Origin: Gammaproteobacteria bacterium | Lineage (GTDB): Bacteria > Pseudomonadota > Gammaproteobacteria > Pseudomonadales > Azotimanducaceae | Reading direction: 5' to 3' | DNA: 9,315 bases | Assembly (NCBI GenBank): GCA_002726925.1 | Contig: PBTJ01000006.1 | Coordinates: 8,608-17,922 of the forward strand | Shown here: piece after piece, positions 1 to 7,603 of the stretch | How positions within the stretch are numbered: position 1 is the stretch's first letter | Layout: each line of letters begins with the position of its first letter | Notes under the pieces: model-generated | What the model was told of the DNA's origin: nothing | Databases searched by the model: none | What the model saw: only the letters and a program-made list of their open reading frames with translations | Position numbers and translations under genes: made by a program

Positions 1-779
1 TCACTTTCTTTCACCGCCGACAGCACCACAATGCCGCCAATCGGCAAGCGCCTCAGCAGCGGCCGCAATGGACGGTAAAGCTGCGCTAAACCGCGGAGCA
101 GGAATGACATCTGACCCATCCCGCGCGGTACTTTTCGTGAAACCGATCGCAACAGGCGCTGGTATGAAGGTTTCATGGTGGGCAGAGTTAGGGAGCGAAA
201 ACGCGGTGCCTCATCGGTACTCAAACCCAGCAGCATCAGCCAATCGCTCAAGCGCAATGGACTTATCCACCGTAGTTTTCGCCACTTTTGTCTCCGCAGA
301 CTTTGCTCATCTGCATTTTTTTCCTGCTGCAAGCGACTTCTACGCCAGCACCACAACATCCTTATGCCTGTAATACTCAATGGGTTTATTGCACAAATCA
401 CAAGCCGACCACCGGGTTTGAGAACACGTTCTACCTCTCGAATACTGGCGCGAGGGTCACGGCTATGTTCTAAGGAATGATGCAGCACGACCCCATCGAA
501 AGATCCGGTCGAAAAAGGCAAGCTATCACACTGCGTATGTACTTGAGCCAGATCGTCCATCGAGTCACCCGCAATGCTAACCCCGGACCGGGTCGCCCAG
601 ATCCGCTGCCGCACCATGCAGTGCTTCAGGGTCGCTGGCATGGATTGGTTCTCCCCTACCCAGAGTACCGCATCGCCGTGTAGACGCCGAAGAAATGGCT
701 GCAATAACACTTGCTCCTCTGCCTCGAGTCGCTGACCGAAGCTGCTGGCCCAGAGGGCGTCAGCGTAGGTCGATTTCAT
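1..779 (-). CDS. YafS-type class I SAM-dependent methyltransferase, 3' end cut by the window edge
   Basis: The minus-strand frame is open from an ATG at 779 through base 1, giving 259 codons plus two bases with no stop. It is probably nearly complete, because YafS-like proteins are about this long. Residues 87-109 carry the diagnostic methyltransferase stretch: LPFSTGSFDGVVLHHSLEH and then RDP. This is followed by VERVLKPGGRLVI (117-128) and INPLS (131-135), the typical post-motif of the YafS family. The glycine-rich SAM loop is degenerate (VLWVGENQ, 38-45), which is also usual in YafS. The C-terminal half is Arg-rich and basic. The start could also be ATG 794, in frame and five codons longer; neither has a strong Shine-Dalgarno. 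The substrate is unknown. In E. coli and Pseudomonas this gene lies beside rnhA and dnaQ, so those are expected beyond the left edge (inference). Confidence 0.85.
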   Translation of the reverse strand, partial: MKSTYADALWASSFGQRLEAEEQVLLQPFLRRLHGDAVLWVGENQSMPATLKHCMVRQRIWATRSGVSIAGDSMDDLAQVHTQCDSLPFSTGSFDGVVLHHSLEHSRDPRASIREVERVLKPGGRLVICAINPLSITGIRMLWCWRRSRLQQEKNADEQSLRRQKWRKLRWISPLRLSDWLMLLGLSTDEAPRFRSLTLPTMKPSYQRLLRSVSRKVPRGMGQMSFLLRGLAQLYRPLRPLLRRLPIGGIVVLSAVKES

Positions 780-2492
780 CACTGGCCGGTCCATTCATTT
801 ACTGAGCTCTGGCTGTACCTGTTAAGATGCGCGTCGCATCGGGTTTCGACTAGGCTAACCAACATCAAGTTTCCACGCTATATCTTTGGTATACGTCACC
901 GCGCAATTAATCTCGTTGCAGGCGCCCTGACGCTTCTCACAGGCTGCATATCCCCCTTCCCTGTGGAGCCTATGCAGTCAATGAGTGACCAGCCGCCACC
1001 GCAGACTATTACAAACGGTTTTACTGCAGCGTGCCCAGGGGTGAGCGACGAGCTACCTTATGACGCCACAGATGACCTCAGCGATCGCGAGAAATCAGAG
1101 CCACATCTGGCGAATACAGACACAGCTCAGCCCCCTCAAGCCAATGACAGCGACCTCTGGCTGGCAATCAGATCCGAGATGCAGTTGGATCATCGTGTAG
1201 CCGAAGAACGCGTCCAGCAAGAAATACGCTGGTTACAGGCCCATCCTGAGTATTGGGCACGCTTAGGGCCGAGAATGCAGCGCTACCTGCCCTATCTGTT
1301 TGCCCAAGCACGGAAACGCGGTTTGCCTTCAGAGCTGGCTTTGCTGCCTGTGGTGGAAAGTGCGCTCGATCCGTATGCGTTTTCGCCCTATGGTGCCAGC
1401 GGACTTTGGCAATTTATGCGTCCCACGGCGAAGCAGTATGGCCTGCACATGACTGACTCCTATGATGGGCGCAGAGATGTGATCGCTGCTACTCATGCTG
1501 CCCTGAACTTTTTGCAGGATCTGCATACGCGTTTTGACGACTGGCAGCTTGCACTGGCCGCCTATAACGCTGGCGGTGGCACAGTCTCCAAGGCATTGCG
1601 TAAAAGCCAACATCGAGATTTCTTTCGCTTGCGCCTGCCGCGCGAAACTCGAGCTTATGTACCCAGGCTTTTGGCAATATCAGCCATTGTCGCCAATCCA
1701 GCGGACTATGGCATTGCACTTCCAGTTGTCCGCAACGTAGATCCGCTGCGCGTTTTAGACCTCGCCAGCGCCTATGACGTAGCCGTCGTTGCCAAAACGT
1801 TAGACATTGCGGCATCGGAGGTTTACCAGTTTAACCCCGGACTGAAACGATCTCAGTGGTCGGCAGACATACCCCTACGTCTCACCCTGCCTGAGTCATA
1901 TCCAGCTACGGTGGAGGATGCGTCCGTTCTTCTCGCTTCGGTACCCGAGGCGCAGCGCGTCGCGTGGCGAGCCATCGTTGTAGAAGCTGGCGACACCGTC
2001 AGTGAACTGGCGGCAGCCAACGGCTTGTCCAGCCAGCAACTGAAATCCTTCAACAAACTGAATAGTGACGTGCTGCAGATTGGCCAATCACTGCGCGTTC
2101 CGAGCACAAGTTCGTTCAGCCTGCCACATGTCTTTGGTACGAAGTCGTATACAGTGCGCCCGGGGGATTCGCTCTGGAGCATTGCGAGGCAAAGTGATAC
2201 ATCCATCGATAGGATCGCTCGACTGAACCGCATCGGCAGACGAGATCTGCTGCGCGTTGGCCAAACAATGCGTCTGCCGCTACCTCCAGCATTCGCCGCC
2301 CAGCTAAGCGATGCACCCAGCAAAATCCGCAAAATTCAGTACAAAGTGCGCAAAGGCGACTCACTCAGCCGCATCGCTAAGAAATTTCGCATTCGCGTGG
2401 ACGATATTACCCAATGGAACGAAATTTCGCCGCAACGCTACCTACAGCCAGGCCAAGCGCTCACGCTCTTTGTTGACGTAGTGGGCGGTTAA
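711..2492 (+). CDS. mltD: Membrane-bound lytic murein transglycosylase D, lipoprotein with three LysM domains
   Basis: MltD cleaves peptidoglycan glycan strands non-hydrolytically, leaving 1,6-anhydro-MurNAc ends, and acts as an outer-membrane lipoprotein. Numbering from TTG 711, a lipoprotein signal ends at Cys79 (INLVAGALTLLTGC). The SLT fold spans about 193-330, with catalytic Glu216 in PVVESALDPYA, then GLWQFM (231-236) and AYNAGGG (284-290). Three LysM peptidoglycan-binding modules follow at about 420-464, 479-523 and 542-586, and the protein ends just after the last. A low-complexity linker (about 80-145) tethers the enzyme. The coordinates use TTG 711 because it is the only ATG/GTG/TTG in frame before the lipobox. 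That start would give an implausible 78-residue pre-lipobox leader overlapping the divergent methyltransferase. The real start is more likely a non-standard codon such as ATC 864, ATC 882 or ATA 891, or CTG 819. ATG 972 would delete the signal. Function is very secure; the start is not. Confidence 0.93.
   Translation: MLLCLESLTEAAGPEGVSVGRFHHWPVHSFTELWLYLLRCASHRVSTRLTNIKFPRYIFGIRHRAINLVAGALTLLTGCISPFPVEPMQSMSDQPPPQTITNGFTAACPGVSDELPYDATDDLSDREKSEPHLANTDTAQPPQANDSDLWLAIRSEMQLDHRVAEERVQQEIRWLQAHPEYWARLGPRMQRYLPYLFAQARKRGLPSELALLPVVESALDPYAFSPYGASGLWQFMRPTAKQYGLHMTDSYDGRRDVIAATHAALNFLQDLHTRFDDWQLALAAYNAGGGTVSKALRKSQHRDFFRLRLPRETRAYVPRLLAISAIVANPADYGIALPVVRNVDPLRVLDLASAYDVAVVAKTLDIAASEVYQFNPGLKRSQWSADIPLRLTLPESYPATVEDASVLLASVPEAQRVAWRAIVVEAGDTVSELAAANGLSSQQLKSFNKLNSDVLQIGQSLRVPSTSSFSLPHVFGTKSYTVRPGDSLWSIARQSDTSIDRIARLNRIGRRDLLRVGQTMRLPLPPAFAAQLSDAPSKIRKIQYKVRKGDSLSRIAKKFRIRVDDITQWNEISPQRYLQPGQALTLFVDVVGG
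826..840. repeat. Perfect 15-bp palindrome in the divergent intergenic region
   Basis: The arms GATGCG and CGCATC flank a CGT centre, so the two 6-bp arms match perfectly. It lies between the methyltransferase start (779) and the mltD lipoprotein signal (from about 864). It could be a regulator-binding site or, in the mltD message, a small hairpin. It overlaps a weak -10-like TAAGAT on the plus strand (823-828). It also contains an ATG (827-829) that opens only an 8-codon frame ending in TAG, out of frame with mltD. Function is inferred only. Confidence 0.4.
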
Positions 2493-2508
2493 GCTCGCTC
2501 GAAAAAGA

Positions 2509-4443
2509 TCAGTTATCAGCTCGCGAAACGCCAACAGACTCTTGAGCTGCCGTGAAAAAAGCGGCGAACTCCAGTTGTTGGTCTCTGGCGATGACCTCTT
2601 GAGCGAGCTGATCCAACAAGACTTCAGAGGTAGCATCCACGTCGCCGACGACGACCCGGGTTACCACCACCAGCGCGCTGCCGTTAGGTCCGGTTACTGA
2701 GCCTACGCTCTTGCCACCAGATGCTGGTCGAGGCAACGCAAAGGCCTCACTTAGAACACCTTGCGGGATACTGGCTGAACCTTGGGAGGTGCCGCCAGCA
2801 CGAGTGGTAAGCTCGGCACGTTGCCAGCGTTTTCCCAGCCCACTTGCTACAGCCGACACGGAGTCGCCTGCTTGCAGCTGTGACAAAGCATCCATTTTGT
2901 CGGCTTCGATTTGACTCAAAGCGCTTTCCAATTGAAGTTCTTCACGAATACTGTCCCTAACCTCTTCCAAGCTGCGTTGCACAGAGGCGTTGTATTGAGC
3001 GACGCGAGCAACTATTGCCGTACCATCACTCACCACAAACACCGGAGAATTCTCACCATCGAGACCTTCTGGAGAAAACAAACTGTCGATGACTTCTACG
3101 TTTTCCGCGTATTTCCAGGCGTTGACTTCGCCTTGATTGCCCTGGGTGACGCCCTTGGCCGTTTGCACGGTAGCGCTGATTGCCTCTGCCGTTGCGGTTA
3201 ACTCATAGCGTTCTTCGAATGCCCTCTGCTCGAGATCGTCCATCGCTAGATCAAATGCGTTAGCCGCAGCCTCGCTGCGCAGGCGCGCAAGAATCACATC
3301 GCGTTCTTCATCGAACGAAGGGATATTTACGGTGCCGATCTCTTTTAGCTGAATCAGGTGATAACCGAATTCGCTGCGCACCGGCGCAGACACATCGCCC
3401 GGTGTCGCGAGTGCCCAGAGGCCGTCTTCAAATGCAGTATCAAACGACCCCTTGGTCATCATGCCTAGGTCACCGCCAGACGCCGCTGACCCCGGATCCT
3501 GCGACAACTCGGCGGCCAATACAGCAAAATCCTCGCCATTTGATAGGCGCTCTGCAACAGTCTGGATTTGCTGTAAAGCAGAAGCTTCATCCGTCGTATC
3601 GTCGACCAGTATCAAAATATGGGCGGAGGCGCGCTGGGAACTCTCCACTAAGGTACTAACGTCCGCATCGTATATCTCTTGTAATGCTTCTTCGCTATCG
3701 TCAACGTCAACGCTGGTTTGTAAGCCCGCTAATGTGATCTCAACCCACTCAACATCGACCGTAGGTTCGGTAACGTAGACGGAAAGATCTTCTTCGTAAC
3801 GGGTGGCTATCGCCTCCGTCGTCACTGCAACGCCCTTCACGTACTCGTCTACGTCAAGATTAAGGTAGGCTATGTCGCGACGTTGATCCAGCAACGCCGT
3901 TGCTTGGGCAATTTCCCAATCTTGCGCAAAACCGCTGGCAACGACACCCTGTCGCAAAAGCTCAGAGCCTAGGCCTTGCCGGACTTCATCGATGAATTGG
4001 AGCGGGGTAAATCCGAGCATTTGCACCTGCTGACGATAGAGCGCCTCGTTAAACTCTCCAGCCACTTGATAAGCGGGACTGTCGACGAGTTGACGATTCA
4101 CTTCGCTGTCAGCAAGTGTCAAACCGAGCATATCTGTCGCCTGATAGAGCACTTGGCGATTGATAAGCTGTTCTAGCGCAAAACTCTGCAGTTGTAGACG
4201 ATCAATGTCCGCCGGATCAAATTCGGGACCCATCTGCGTAATGATTCGCCGACGTTCACGCTCTGTTTCGATCGCCAAAACATTTTCTGTCACCTCATAG
4301 TCACCAACGTTTGCGACGCTAGGGACGGCGCCCAAAAAAATATTCGTTGCACCAAACCCGAAAAGTGTCAGGACCAAAATAATGGCGACAACCAAAACCT
4401 TAAAACCCGTAGACTGGGTTTGATCTCTTAGTTGCTGCAGCAT
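2509..4443 (-). CDS. ppiD: Periplasmic folding chaperone PpiD (SurA-like, parvulin domain)
   Basis: PpiD is anchored in the inner membrane by one N-terminal helix. It works in the periplasm at the Sec translocon exit, assisting newly exported proteins. The 644-residue product compares with about 620 in E. coli. It starts with the family-typical MLQQLRDQTQ, then one membrane segment (about 14-37). A SurA-like N-terminal chaperone region runs to about 200, with a parvulin domain at about 270-368 and a long helical C-terminal region. The parvulin domain has His275 (RASAHILI), GGDLGMM (323-329), Phe338 and His362 (SEFGYHLIQL), positions that match active-site residues of working parvulins. The ATG at 4443 is preceded by purine-rich AAAGGG and AGAGAAG, which can serve as the ribosome site. 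The hupB terminator lies just upstream, so ppiD probably has its own promoter. It converges on mltD with a 16-bp gap and no hairpin between them. Confidence 0.95.
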   Translation of the reverse strand: MLQQLRDQTQSTGFKVLVVAIILVLTLFGFGATNIFLGAVPSVANVGDYEVTENVLAIETERERRRIITQMGPEFDPADIDRLQLQSFALEQLINRQVLYQATDMLGLTLADSEVNRQLVDSPAYQVAGEFNEALYRQQVQMLGFTPLQFIDEVRQGLGSELLRQGVVASGFAQDWEIAQATALLDQRRDIAYLNLDVDEYVKGVAVTTEAIATRYEEDLSVYVTEPTVDVEWVEITLAGLQTSVDVDDSEEALQEIYDADVSTLVESSQRASAHILILVDDTTDEASALQQIQTVAERLSNGEDFAVLAAELSQDPGSAASGGDLGMMTKGSFDTAFEDGLWALATPGDVSAPVRSEFGYHLIQLKEIGTVNIPSFDEERDVILARLRSEAAANAFDLAMDDLEQRAFEERYELTATAEAISATVQTAKGVTQGNQGEVNAWKYAENVEVIDSLFSPEGLDGENSPVFVVSDGTAIVARVAQYNASVQRSLEEVRDSIREELQLESALSQIEADKMDALSQLQAGDSVSAVASGLGKRWQRAELTTRAGGTSQGSASIPQGVLSEAFALPRPASGGKSVGSVTGPNGSALVVVTRVVVGDVDATSEVLLDQLAQEVIARDQQLEFAAFFTAAQESVGVSRADN

Positions 4444-4471
4444 CTTCTCTACCCTTTCTTAGAACTCGGTA

Positions 4472-4477
4472 ATCATA
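4472..4477 (-). promoter_or_regulatory. Candidate -10 element of the ppiD promoter
   Basis: On the minus strand TATGAT (5 of 6 matches to the sigma-70 -10 consensus) lies about 30 bp before the ppiD ATG and just downstream of the hupB terminator, where a ppiD promoter is needed. No good -35 is visible at 16-18 bp; TTGGGC at 15 bp is the nearest. The call therefore rests on the -10 and its location. Confidence 0.3.
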
Positions 4478-4496
4478 AAGGGCCCACAAAGAGCCC

Positions 4497-4524
4497 AAAA
4501 AAAAGGGCGCACTTTAGCGCCCTT
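4497..4524 (-). terminator. Intrinsic terminator downstream of hupB
   Basis: On the minus strand an 8-bp perfect GC-rich stem (AAGGGCGC, loop TAAAGT, GCGCCCTT) runs straight into eight T residues counting the end of the stem (complement of the A-tract 4497-4504). It starts about 38 bp after the hupB stop. The plus-strand reading has no T-tract after the stem, so it acts on leftward transcripts. It separates hupB from ppiD. Confidence 0.88.
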
Positions 4525-4561
4525 GTGCCGGCAAGCTGAGTCGCCGGAATCTCAAACGGTA

Positions 4562-4834
4562 TTAGTTCAAGGCATCTTTTAGAGCTTTGCCGGCCTTAAA
4601 CGCAGGAACCTTGGCAGCCGCAATTTGGATTGCCTCGCCAGTCTTTGGGTTGCGGCCCGCACGAGCTGCACGCTCGCGCACGAGGAACGTGCCGAAGCCT
4701 ACAAGCGCGACGGATTCGCCATCGCTCAACGACTTCGTAATTGCCTCTAAGGTCGATTCTACCGCTCTTGCCGCAGCTGCCTTAGGGATGTCTGCCGATT
4801 CGGCGACGTGGTCTATCAATTCACTTTTATTCAA
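4562..4834 (-). CDS. hupB: DNA-binding protein HU-beta
   Basis: HU is the small dimeric nucleoid protein that bends and wraps DNA without sequence specificity and supports replication, recombination and repair. The 90-residue product is the normal full length. It begins [20 protein letters not shown] after the initiator and has GFGTF (46-50). The DNA-binding beta arm carries [12 protein letters not shown] (60-71), with Pro63 the expected DNA-intercalating proline. It ends [15 protein letters not shown]. The start codon is TTG, fixed by family alignment and by a strong Shine-Dalgarno (GAGGGG, complement of 4842-4847) about seven bases upstream. The gene follows lon across 193 bp that contain a good promoter, and it ends in a strong terminator, so it can be an independent unit. 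The resemblance is to HU-beta, downstream of lon as usual, rather than to IHF. Confidence 0.97.
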   Translation of the reverse strand: MNKSELIDHVAESADIPKAAAARAVESTLEAITKSLSDGESVALVGFGTFLVRERAARAGRNPKTGEAIQIAAAKVPAFKAGKALKDALN

Positions 4835-4895
4835 TTTAAAGCCCCTCGCTGTTCGCGCAAAACATCCACGTCTTAAGCCTTATGAAATTGGGGCT
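4832..4895 (-). promoter_or_regulatory. hupB leader with alternative pairings over the ribosome site and start codon
   Basis: Reading the minus strand, AGCCCC (complement of 4890-4895) can pair with GGGGCT (complement of 4840-4845), which overlaps the Shine-Dalgarno. The directly overlapping CAATTT (complement of 4885-4890) can instead pair with AAATTG (complement of 4832-4837), which contains the TTG start. Each pairing is 6 bp, and the two cannot form together as a simple nested stem. They could limit translation, but 6-bp matches can also arise by chance. Confidence 0.2.
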
Positions 4896-4950
4896 ACTAA
4901 TACGATCCGTTTTTAACGCTATTTTAAAAAAACCCTTTCGGGATCTGCAT

Positions 4951-4979
4951 CATATAACAACCAATATGCGCTGTGGCAA
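4951..4979 (-). promoter_or_regulatory. Predicted sigma-70 promoter of hupB
   Basis: The minus strand carries TTGCCA (complement of 4974-4979; 5 of 6 to the -35 consensus), a 17-bp spacer, and TATATG (complement of 4951-4956) preceded by an extended TGT. The overlapping TATGAT (complement of 4949-4954) is a better -10 but at 19 bp. Transcription would begin near 4944, giving a leader of about 110 nt. It lies in the lon-hupB gap, where E. coli hupB also has its own promoters. Confidence 0.5.
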
Positions 4980-5027
4980 CTCATTCTCACTCTTTCATCT
5001 AGCTTATCGCTAGCGCAATCTCGGCCT

Positions 5028-7472
5028 TCAGTGCGTACTGATACTCGGTGCGCTATCTTCGTCTACAGTAATCTCAGGATTGGCTGTTTCTTCGTCTTCG
5101 GCAACGCGGGGCACTGGCATTCTGTCCAGCGCGACCTGCAACACTTCATCCATCCACTTCGCACAGTGAATCTGTAAATCCGCCTTGACGTTGTCGGGAA
5201 TTTCCACGAGATCTTTTTCATTCTCATGTGGGATGATGACCTGCTTGACGCCGCCGCGGTGCGCAGCCAGCAACTTTTCCTTCAAACCCCCAATGGGTAA
5301 TACTTGTCCGCGCAGCGTGATTTCACCGGTCATTGCGACATCTGCCCTTACGGGTATACCAGTGATAACCGACACCATGGCAGCACACATCCCGATGCCG
5401 GCACTTGGGCCATCCTTGGGCGTCGCCCCTTCTGGCACATGGATATGTAGATCTGTCTTCTCATGGAAATCTTCAGGTAGCCCGAGCACGGCTGCACGGC
5501 TACGTACGAAGGTAAGCGCTGCTTGGATCGATTCCTGCATTACATCGCCAAGCGATCCAGTTTTCGTTTGCCGACCCTTGCCGGGCACCGATACGGCTTC
5601 AATATTGAGAAGCTCACCACCCACCTGCGTCCACGCCAGACCGGTAACGATACCGACTTGATCCTTCTCCTCAGCGCGTCCGTAGCTAAATTTTCTTACC
5701 CCGCTGTAGTGGGATAGCTGATCTGGACCAACAGTCATCTGCGCAAATTTTTGCCCAGCTTTGCGTCCCTTCGACTTGCCCTTCTTTTTCAGGTCAGCAT
5801 TTAACGACTGCTCTTTGACCACTTTACGAGCAACTTTGGCGATCTCGCGCTCTAGACCGCGGACGCCCGCCTCCTTTGTGTAGTAACGAATCAAGTCGAT
5901 CAGTGCTTCCTCTGTAATCGAGAGCTCTTCGGCTTTCAGTCCATTATTCTTTATCTGTTTGGGTACCAAAAAGCGCTGAGCAATGTTCAGCTTTTCGTCT
6001 TCGGTATAGCCCGGAAGCCTGATCACCTCCATCCGGTCAAGCAGCGGCCCGGGAATGTCCATCGAGTTCGAGGTACAAACAAACAACACGTTGGATAAGT
6101 CGTAATCGACCTCTAAGTAGTGGTCATTAAAGGTGTCGTTTTGCTCGGGATCCAGTACCTCGAGCAATGCGCTAGCAGGGTCACCGCGCATATCCATGCC
6201 CATCTTGTCGATTTCATCGAGCAAAAACAGCGGGTTTACAACCCCTGCTTTCGACATCTTCTGGATTACTTTCCCAGGCAGCGAGCCAATGTAGGTACGG
6301 CGATGCCCCCGGATCTCAGCCTCATCTCGTACGCCGCCGAGCGCCATCCTAACGAACTTTCGATTCGTCGCCTTCGCGATACTTTCGCCCAAACTAGTCT
6401 TACCCACGCCAGGAGGGCCCACCAAACAAAGCACCGGGCTTTTCGATTTAGCTACCCTGTTTTGCACCGCCAAATACTCGATGATGCGTTCTTTGACTTC
6501 GGTAAGGCCATAGTGATCAGCATCTAGAATTTCTTGCGCAGCCGCCAGATCCTTGCGTATGCGGCTGCGTTTGATCCATGGGATATTCAGCATCCAATCA
6601 ACAAAACTGCGAACAACGGTGGCCTCCGCTGACATTGGCGCCATGTTCTTAAGCTTGTTTAGCTCGCTTTGCGCCTTCTCCTTAGCTTCAGCAGGCATAC
6701 CGGCGTCATCTATCTTAGTCTGTAGTGCATCCATCTCTGAACTAGAGTCATCGCCCATCTCTTTCTGTATGGCTTTCATCTGCTCGTTGAGATAATAGTC
6801 TCGCTGGCTTTGCTCCATCTGCTTTTTCACACGACCGCGCACTTGTTTCTCTACCTGCTGTAATGCCAAGCCCGCATCCATAAGCCCAAGCAAGCGCTCC
6901 ATACGCTGCTTTACTTCTACCGTCTCAAGCACAAGCTGTCGGTCTTGCATTTCAAGGGACATTTGCGCGGCCATGGTATCCATGAGCCGCGATGGGTCAT
7001 CGAGACCAGAAAGTGACGCCAGAACCTCCTGAGGAATCTTCTTGTTACCCTGCGCATACTGCTCAAAGTGCGATAGTAAAGAGCGCACGATGGCGTCTGC
7101 TTCGCGGGCCTCGATTTCCAGCTCCGAATAGACGTCGACTTCTGCGCGAATGTAATCTTGGGAGAGATCAACTTCTTTGACCGCGGCCCGGCTGCCCCCT
7201 TCCACCAACACTTTAACGGTGCCGTCGGGTAGTTTGAGCAGCTGCAAGATCGTTGCAACGGTACCCATTTCATACAGATCGTTAGCACCGAGATCGGTCT
7301 TCTCTGAATCTTTTTTTGCTACTAGGAAGATCTGTTTGTCGTCGGCCATTGCCGAGTCCAAGGCGACGATGGAACTTTTGGTGCCGACGAATAGTGGGTG
7401 AACACCGTGGGGGAAAACTACCATGTCGCGCAATGGCAGGACGGGCAAAAGTTCTCGCTTGATTTCAGACAT
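5028..7472 (-). CDS. lon: ATP-dependent protease Lon
   Basis: Lon is the hexameric cytoplasmic AAA+ serine protease that degrades misfolded and short-lived regulatory proteins. The 814-residue product is slightly longer than E. coli Lon (784). The N-terminal substrate-recognition domain starts [16 protein letters not shown] (9-24), followed by a helical and coiled-coil region (about 200-300). The ATPase has Walker A GPPGVGKT (352-359) and Walker B FLLDEIDK (416-423). The protease domain has catalytic Ser690 in PKDGPSAG and Lys733, the second lysine of GGLKEK. A Lys-rich insert (about 557-576) lies between the ATPase and protease domains, and the tail (about 790-814) is acidic. The ATG at 7472 has a weak ribosome site (GAG eight bases upstream) and sits in ATGTATG, where the first ATG is out of frame. 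It follows clpX after 119 bp. Confidence 0.98.
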   Translation of the reverse strand: MSEIKRELLPVLPLRDMVVFPHGVHPLFVGTKSSIVALDSAMADDKQIFLVAKKDSEKTDLGANDLYEMGTVATILQLLKLPDGTVKVLVEGGSRAAVKEVDLSQDYIRAEVDVYSELEIEAREADAIVRSLLSHFEQYAQGNKKIPQEVLASLSGLDDPSRLMDTMAAQMSLEMQDRQLVLETVEVKQRMERLLGLMDAGLALQQVEKQVRGRVKKQMEQSQRDYYLNEQMKAIQKEMGDDSSSEMDALQTKIDDAGMPAEAKEKAQSELNKLKNMAPMSAEATVVRSFVDWMLNIPWIKRSRIRKDLAAAQEILDADHYGLTEVKERIIEYLAVQNRVAKSKSPVLCLVGPPGVGKTSLGESIAKATNRKFVRMALGGVRDEAEIRGHRRTYIGSLPGKVIQKMSKAGVVNPLFLLDEIDKMGMDMRGDPASALLEVLDPEQNDTFNDHYLEVDYDLSNVLFVCTSNSMDIPGPLLDRMEVIRLPGYTEDEKLNIAQRFLVPKQIKNNGLKAEELSITEEALIDLIRYYTKEAGVRGLEREIAKVARKVVKEQSLNADLKKKGKSKGRKAGQKFAQMTVGPDQLSHYSGVRKFSYGRAEEKDQVGIVTGLAWTQVGGELLNIEAVSVPGKGRQTKTGSLGDVMQESIQAALTFVRSRAAVLGLPEDFHEKTDLHIHVPEGATPKDGPSAGIGMCAAMVSVITGIPVRADVAMTGEITLRGQVLPIGGLKEKLLAAHRGGVKQVIIPHENEKDLVEIPDNVKADLQIHCAKWMDEVLQVALDRMPVPRVAEDEETANPEITVDEDSAPSISTH

Positions 7473-7506
7473 ACATAGCGCTCATACAATGGAATTCTTG
7501 GGGCAC

Positions 7507-7512
7507 ACTATA
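7507..7512 (-). promoter_or_regulatory. Candidate -10 element of the lon promoter
   Basis: On the minus strand TATAGT (5 of 6 to the -10 consensus) lies about 35 bp before the lon ATG in the clpX-lon gap. No convincing sigma-70 -35 stands at 16-18 bp. The same stretch has CTTGCC (complement of 7515-7520) and CCCCAA (complement of 7498-7503), which recall a heat-shock sigma-32 promoter as at E. coli lon. Their 11-bp spacing is short and both halves are imperfect. A lon promoter here is likely; which sigma factor it uses is not resolved. Confidence 0.3.
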
Positions 7513-7570
7513 GCGGCAAGCGCGCTCCGGGCATCAGGCTGTCTGAGTCGCGTAGAGGTATCCGTCACTT

Positions 7571-7603
7571 AAAACGGGCAGTTGGCTCTCGCTAAGAACT
7601 GCC
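7571..7603 (-). terminator. Probable intrinsic terminator overlapping the clpX stop codon
   Basis: On the minus strand the 7-bp perfect arms GGCAGTT (complement of 7597-7603) and AACTGCC (complement of 7577-7583) enclose a 13-nt loop that contains the clpX TAG stop. CG and then TTTT follow. The stem uses the last clpX codons, and the T-tract is short, so termination may be partial. It would separate clpXP from lon. Confidence 0.45.

Noticed and set aside
827..853. ATG at 827 as a possible mltD start
   Set aside because: It is out of frame with the lipoprotein signal and reaches a TAG after eight codons.
1853..2332. 159-codon open frame opposite mltD
   Set aside because: It lies entirely within the LysM-coding part of mltD, shows no recognisable domain, and the plus-strand protein is unmistakable; a shadow frame.
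2493..2508. Search for a bidirectional terminator between convergent mltD and ppiD
   Set aside because: The 16-bp gap and its edges show no stem of useful length; termination there is presumably Rho-dependent or lies inside the opposing gene.
4926..4942. CCC-GAAA-GGG followed by seven T on the minus strand, resembling a terminator after lon
   Set aside because: The stem is only 3 bp, and it lies just downstream of the predicted hupB promoter, so it would fall at the very start of the hupB leader. Too weak to call.
4999..5013. CTAGC-TTATC-GCTAG hairpin just after the lon stop
   Set aside because: A 5-bp AT-containing stem with no T-tract after it; not a credible intrinsic terminator.
5185..5661. 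158-codon open frame opposite lon
   Set aside because: It lies opposite the protease domain of Lon and has a composition typical of an antisense shadow (Ser/Pro/Thr-rich, no motifs).
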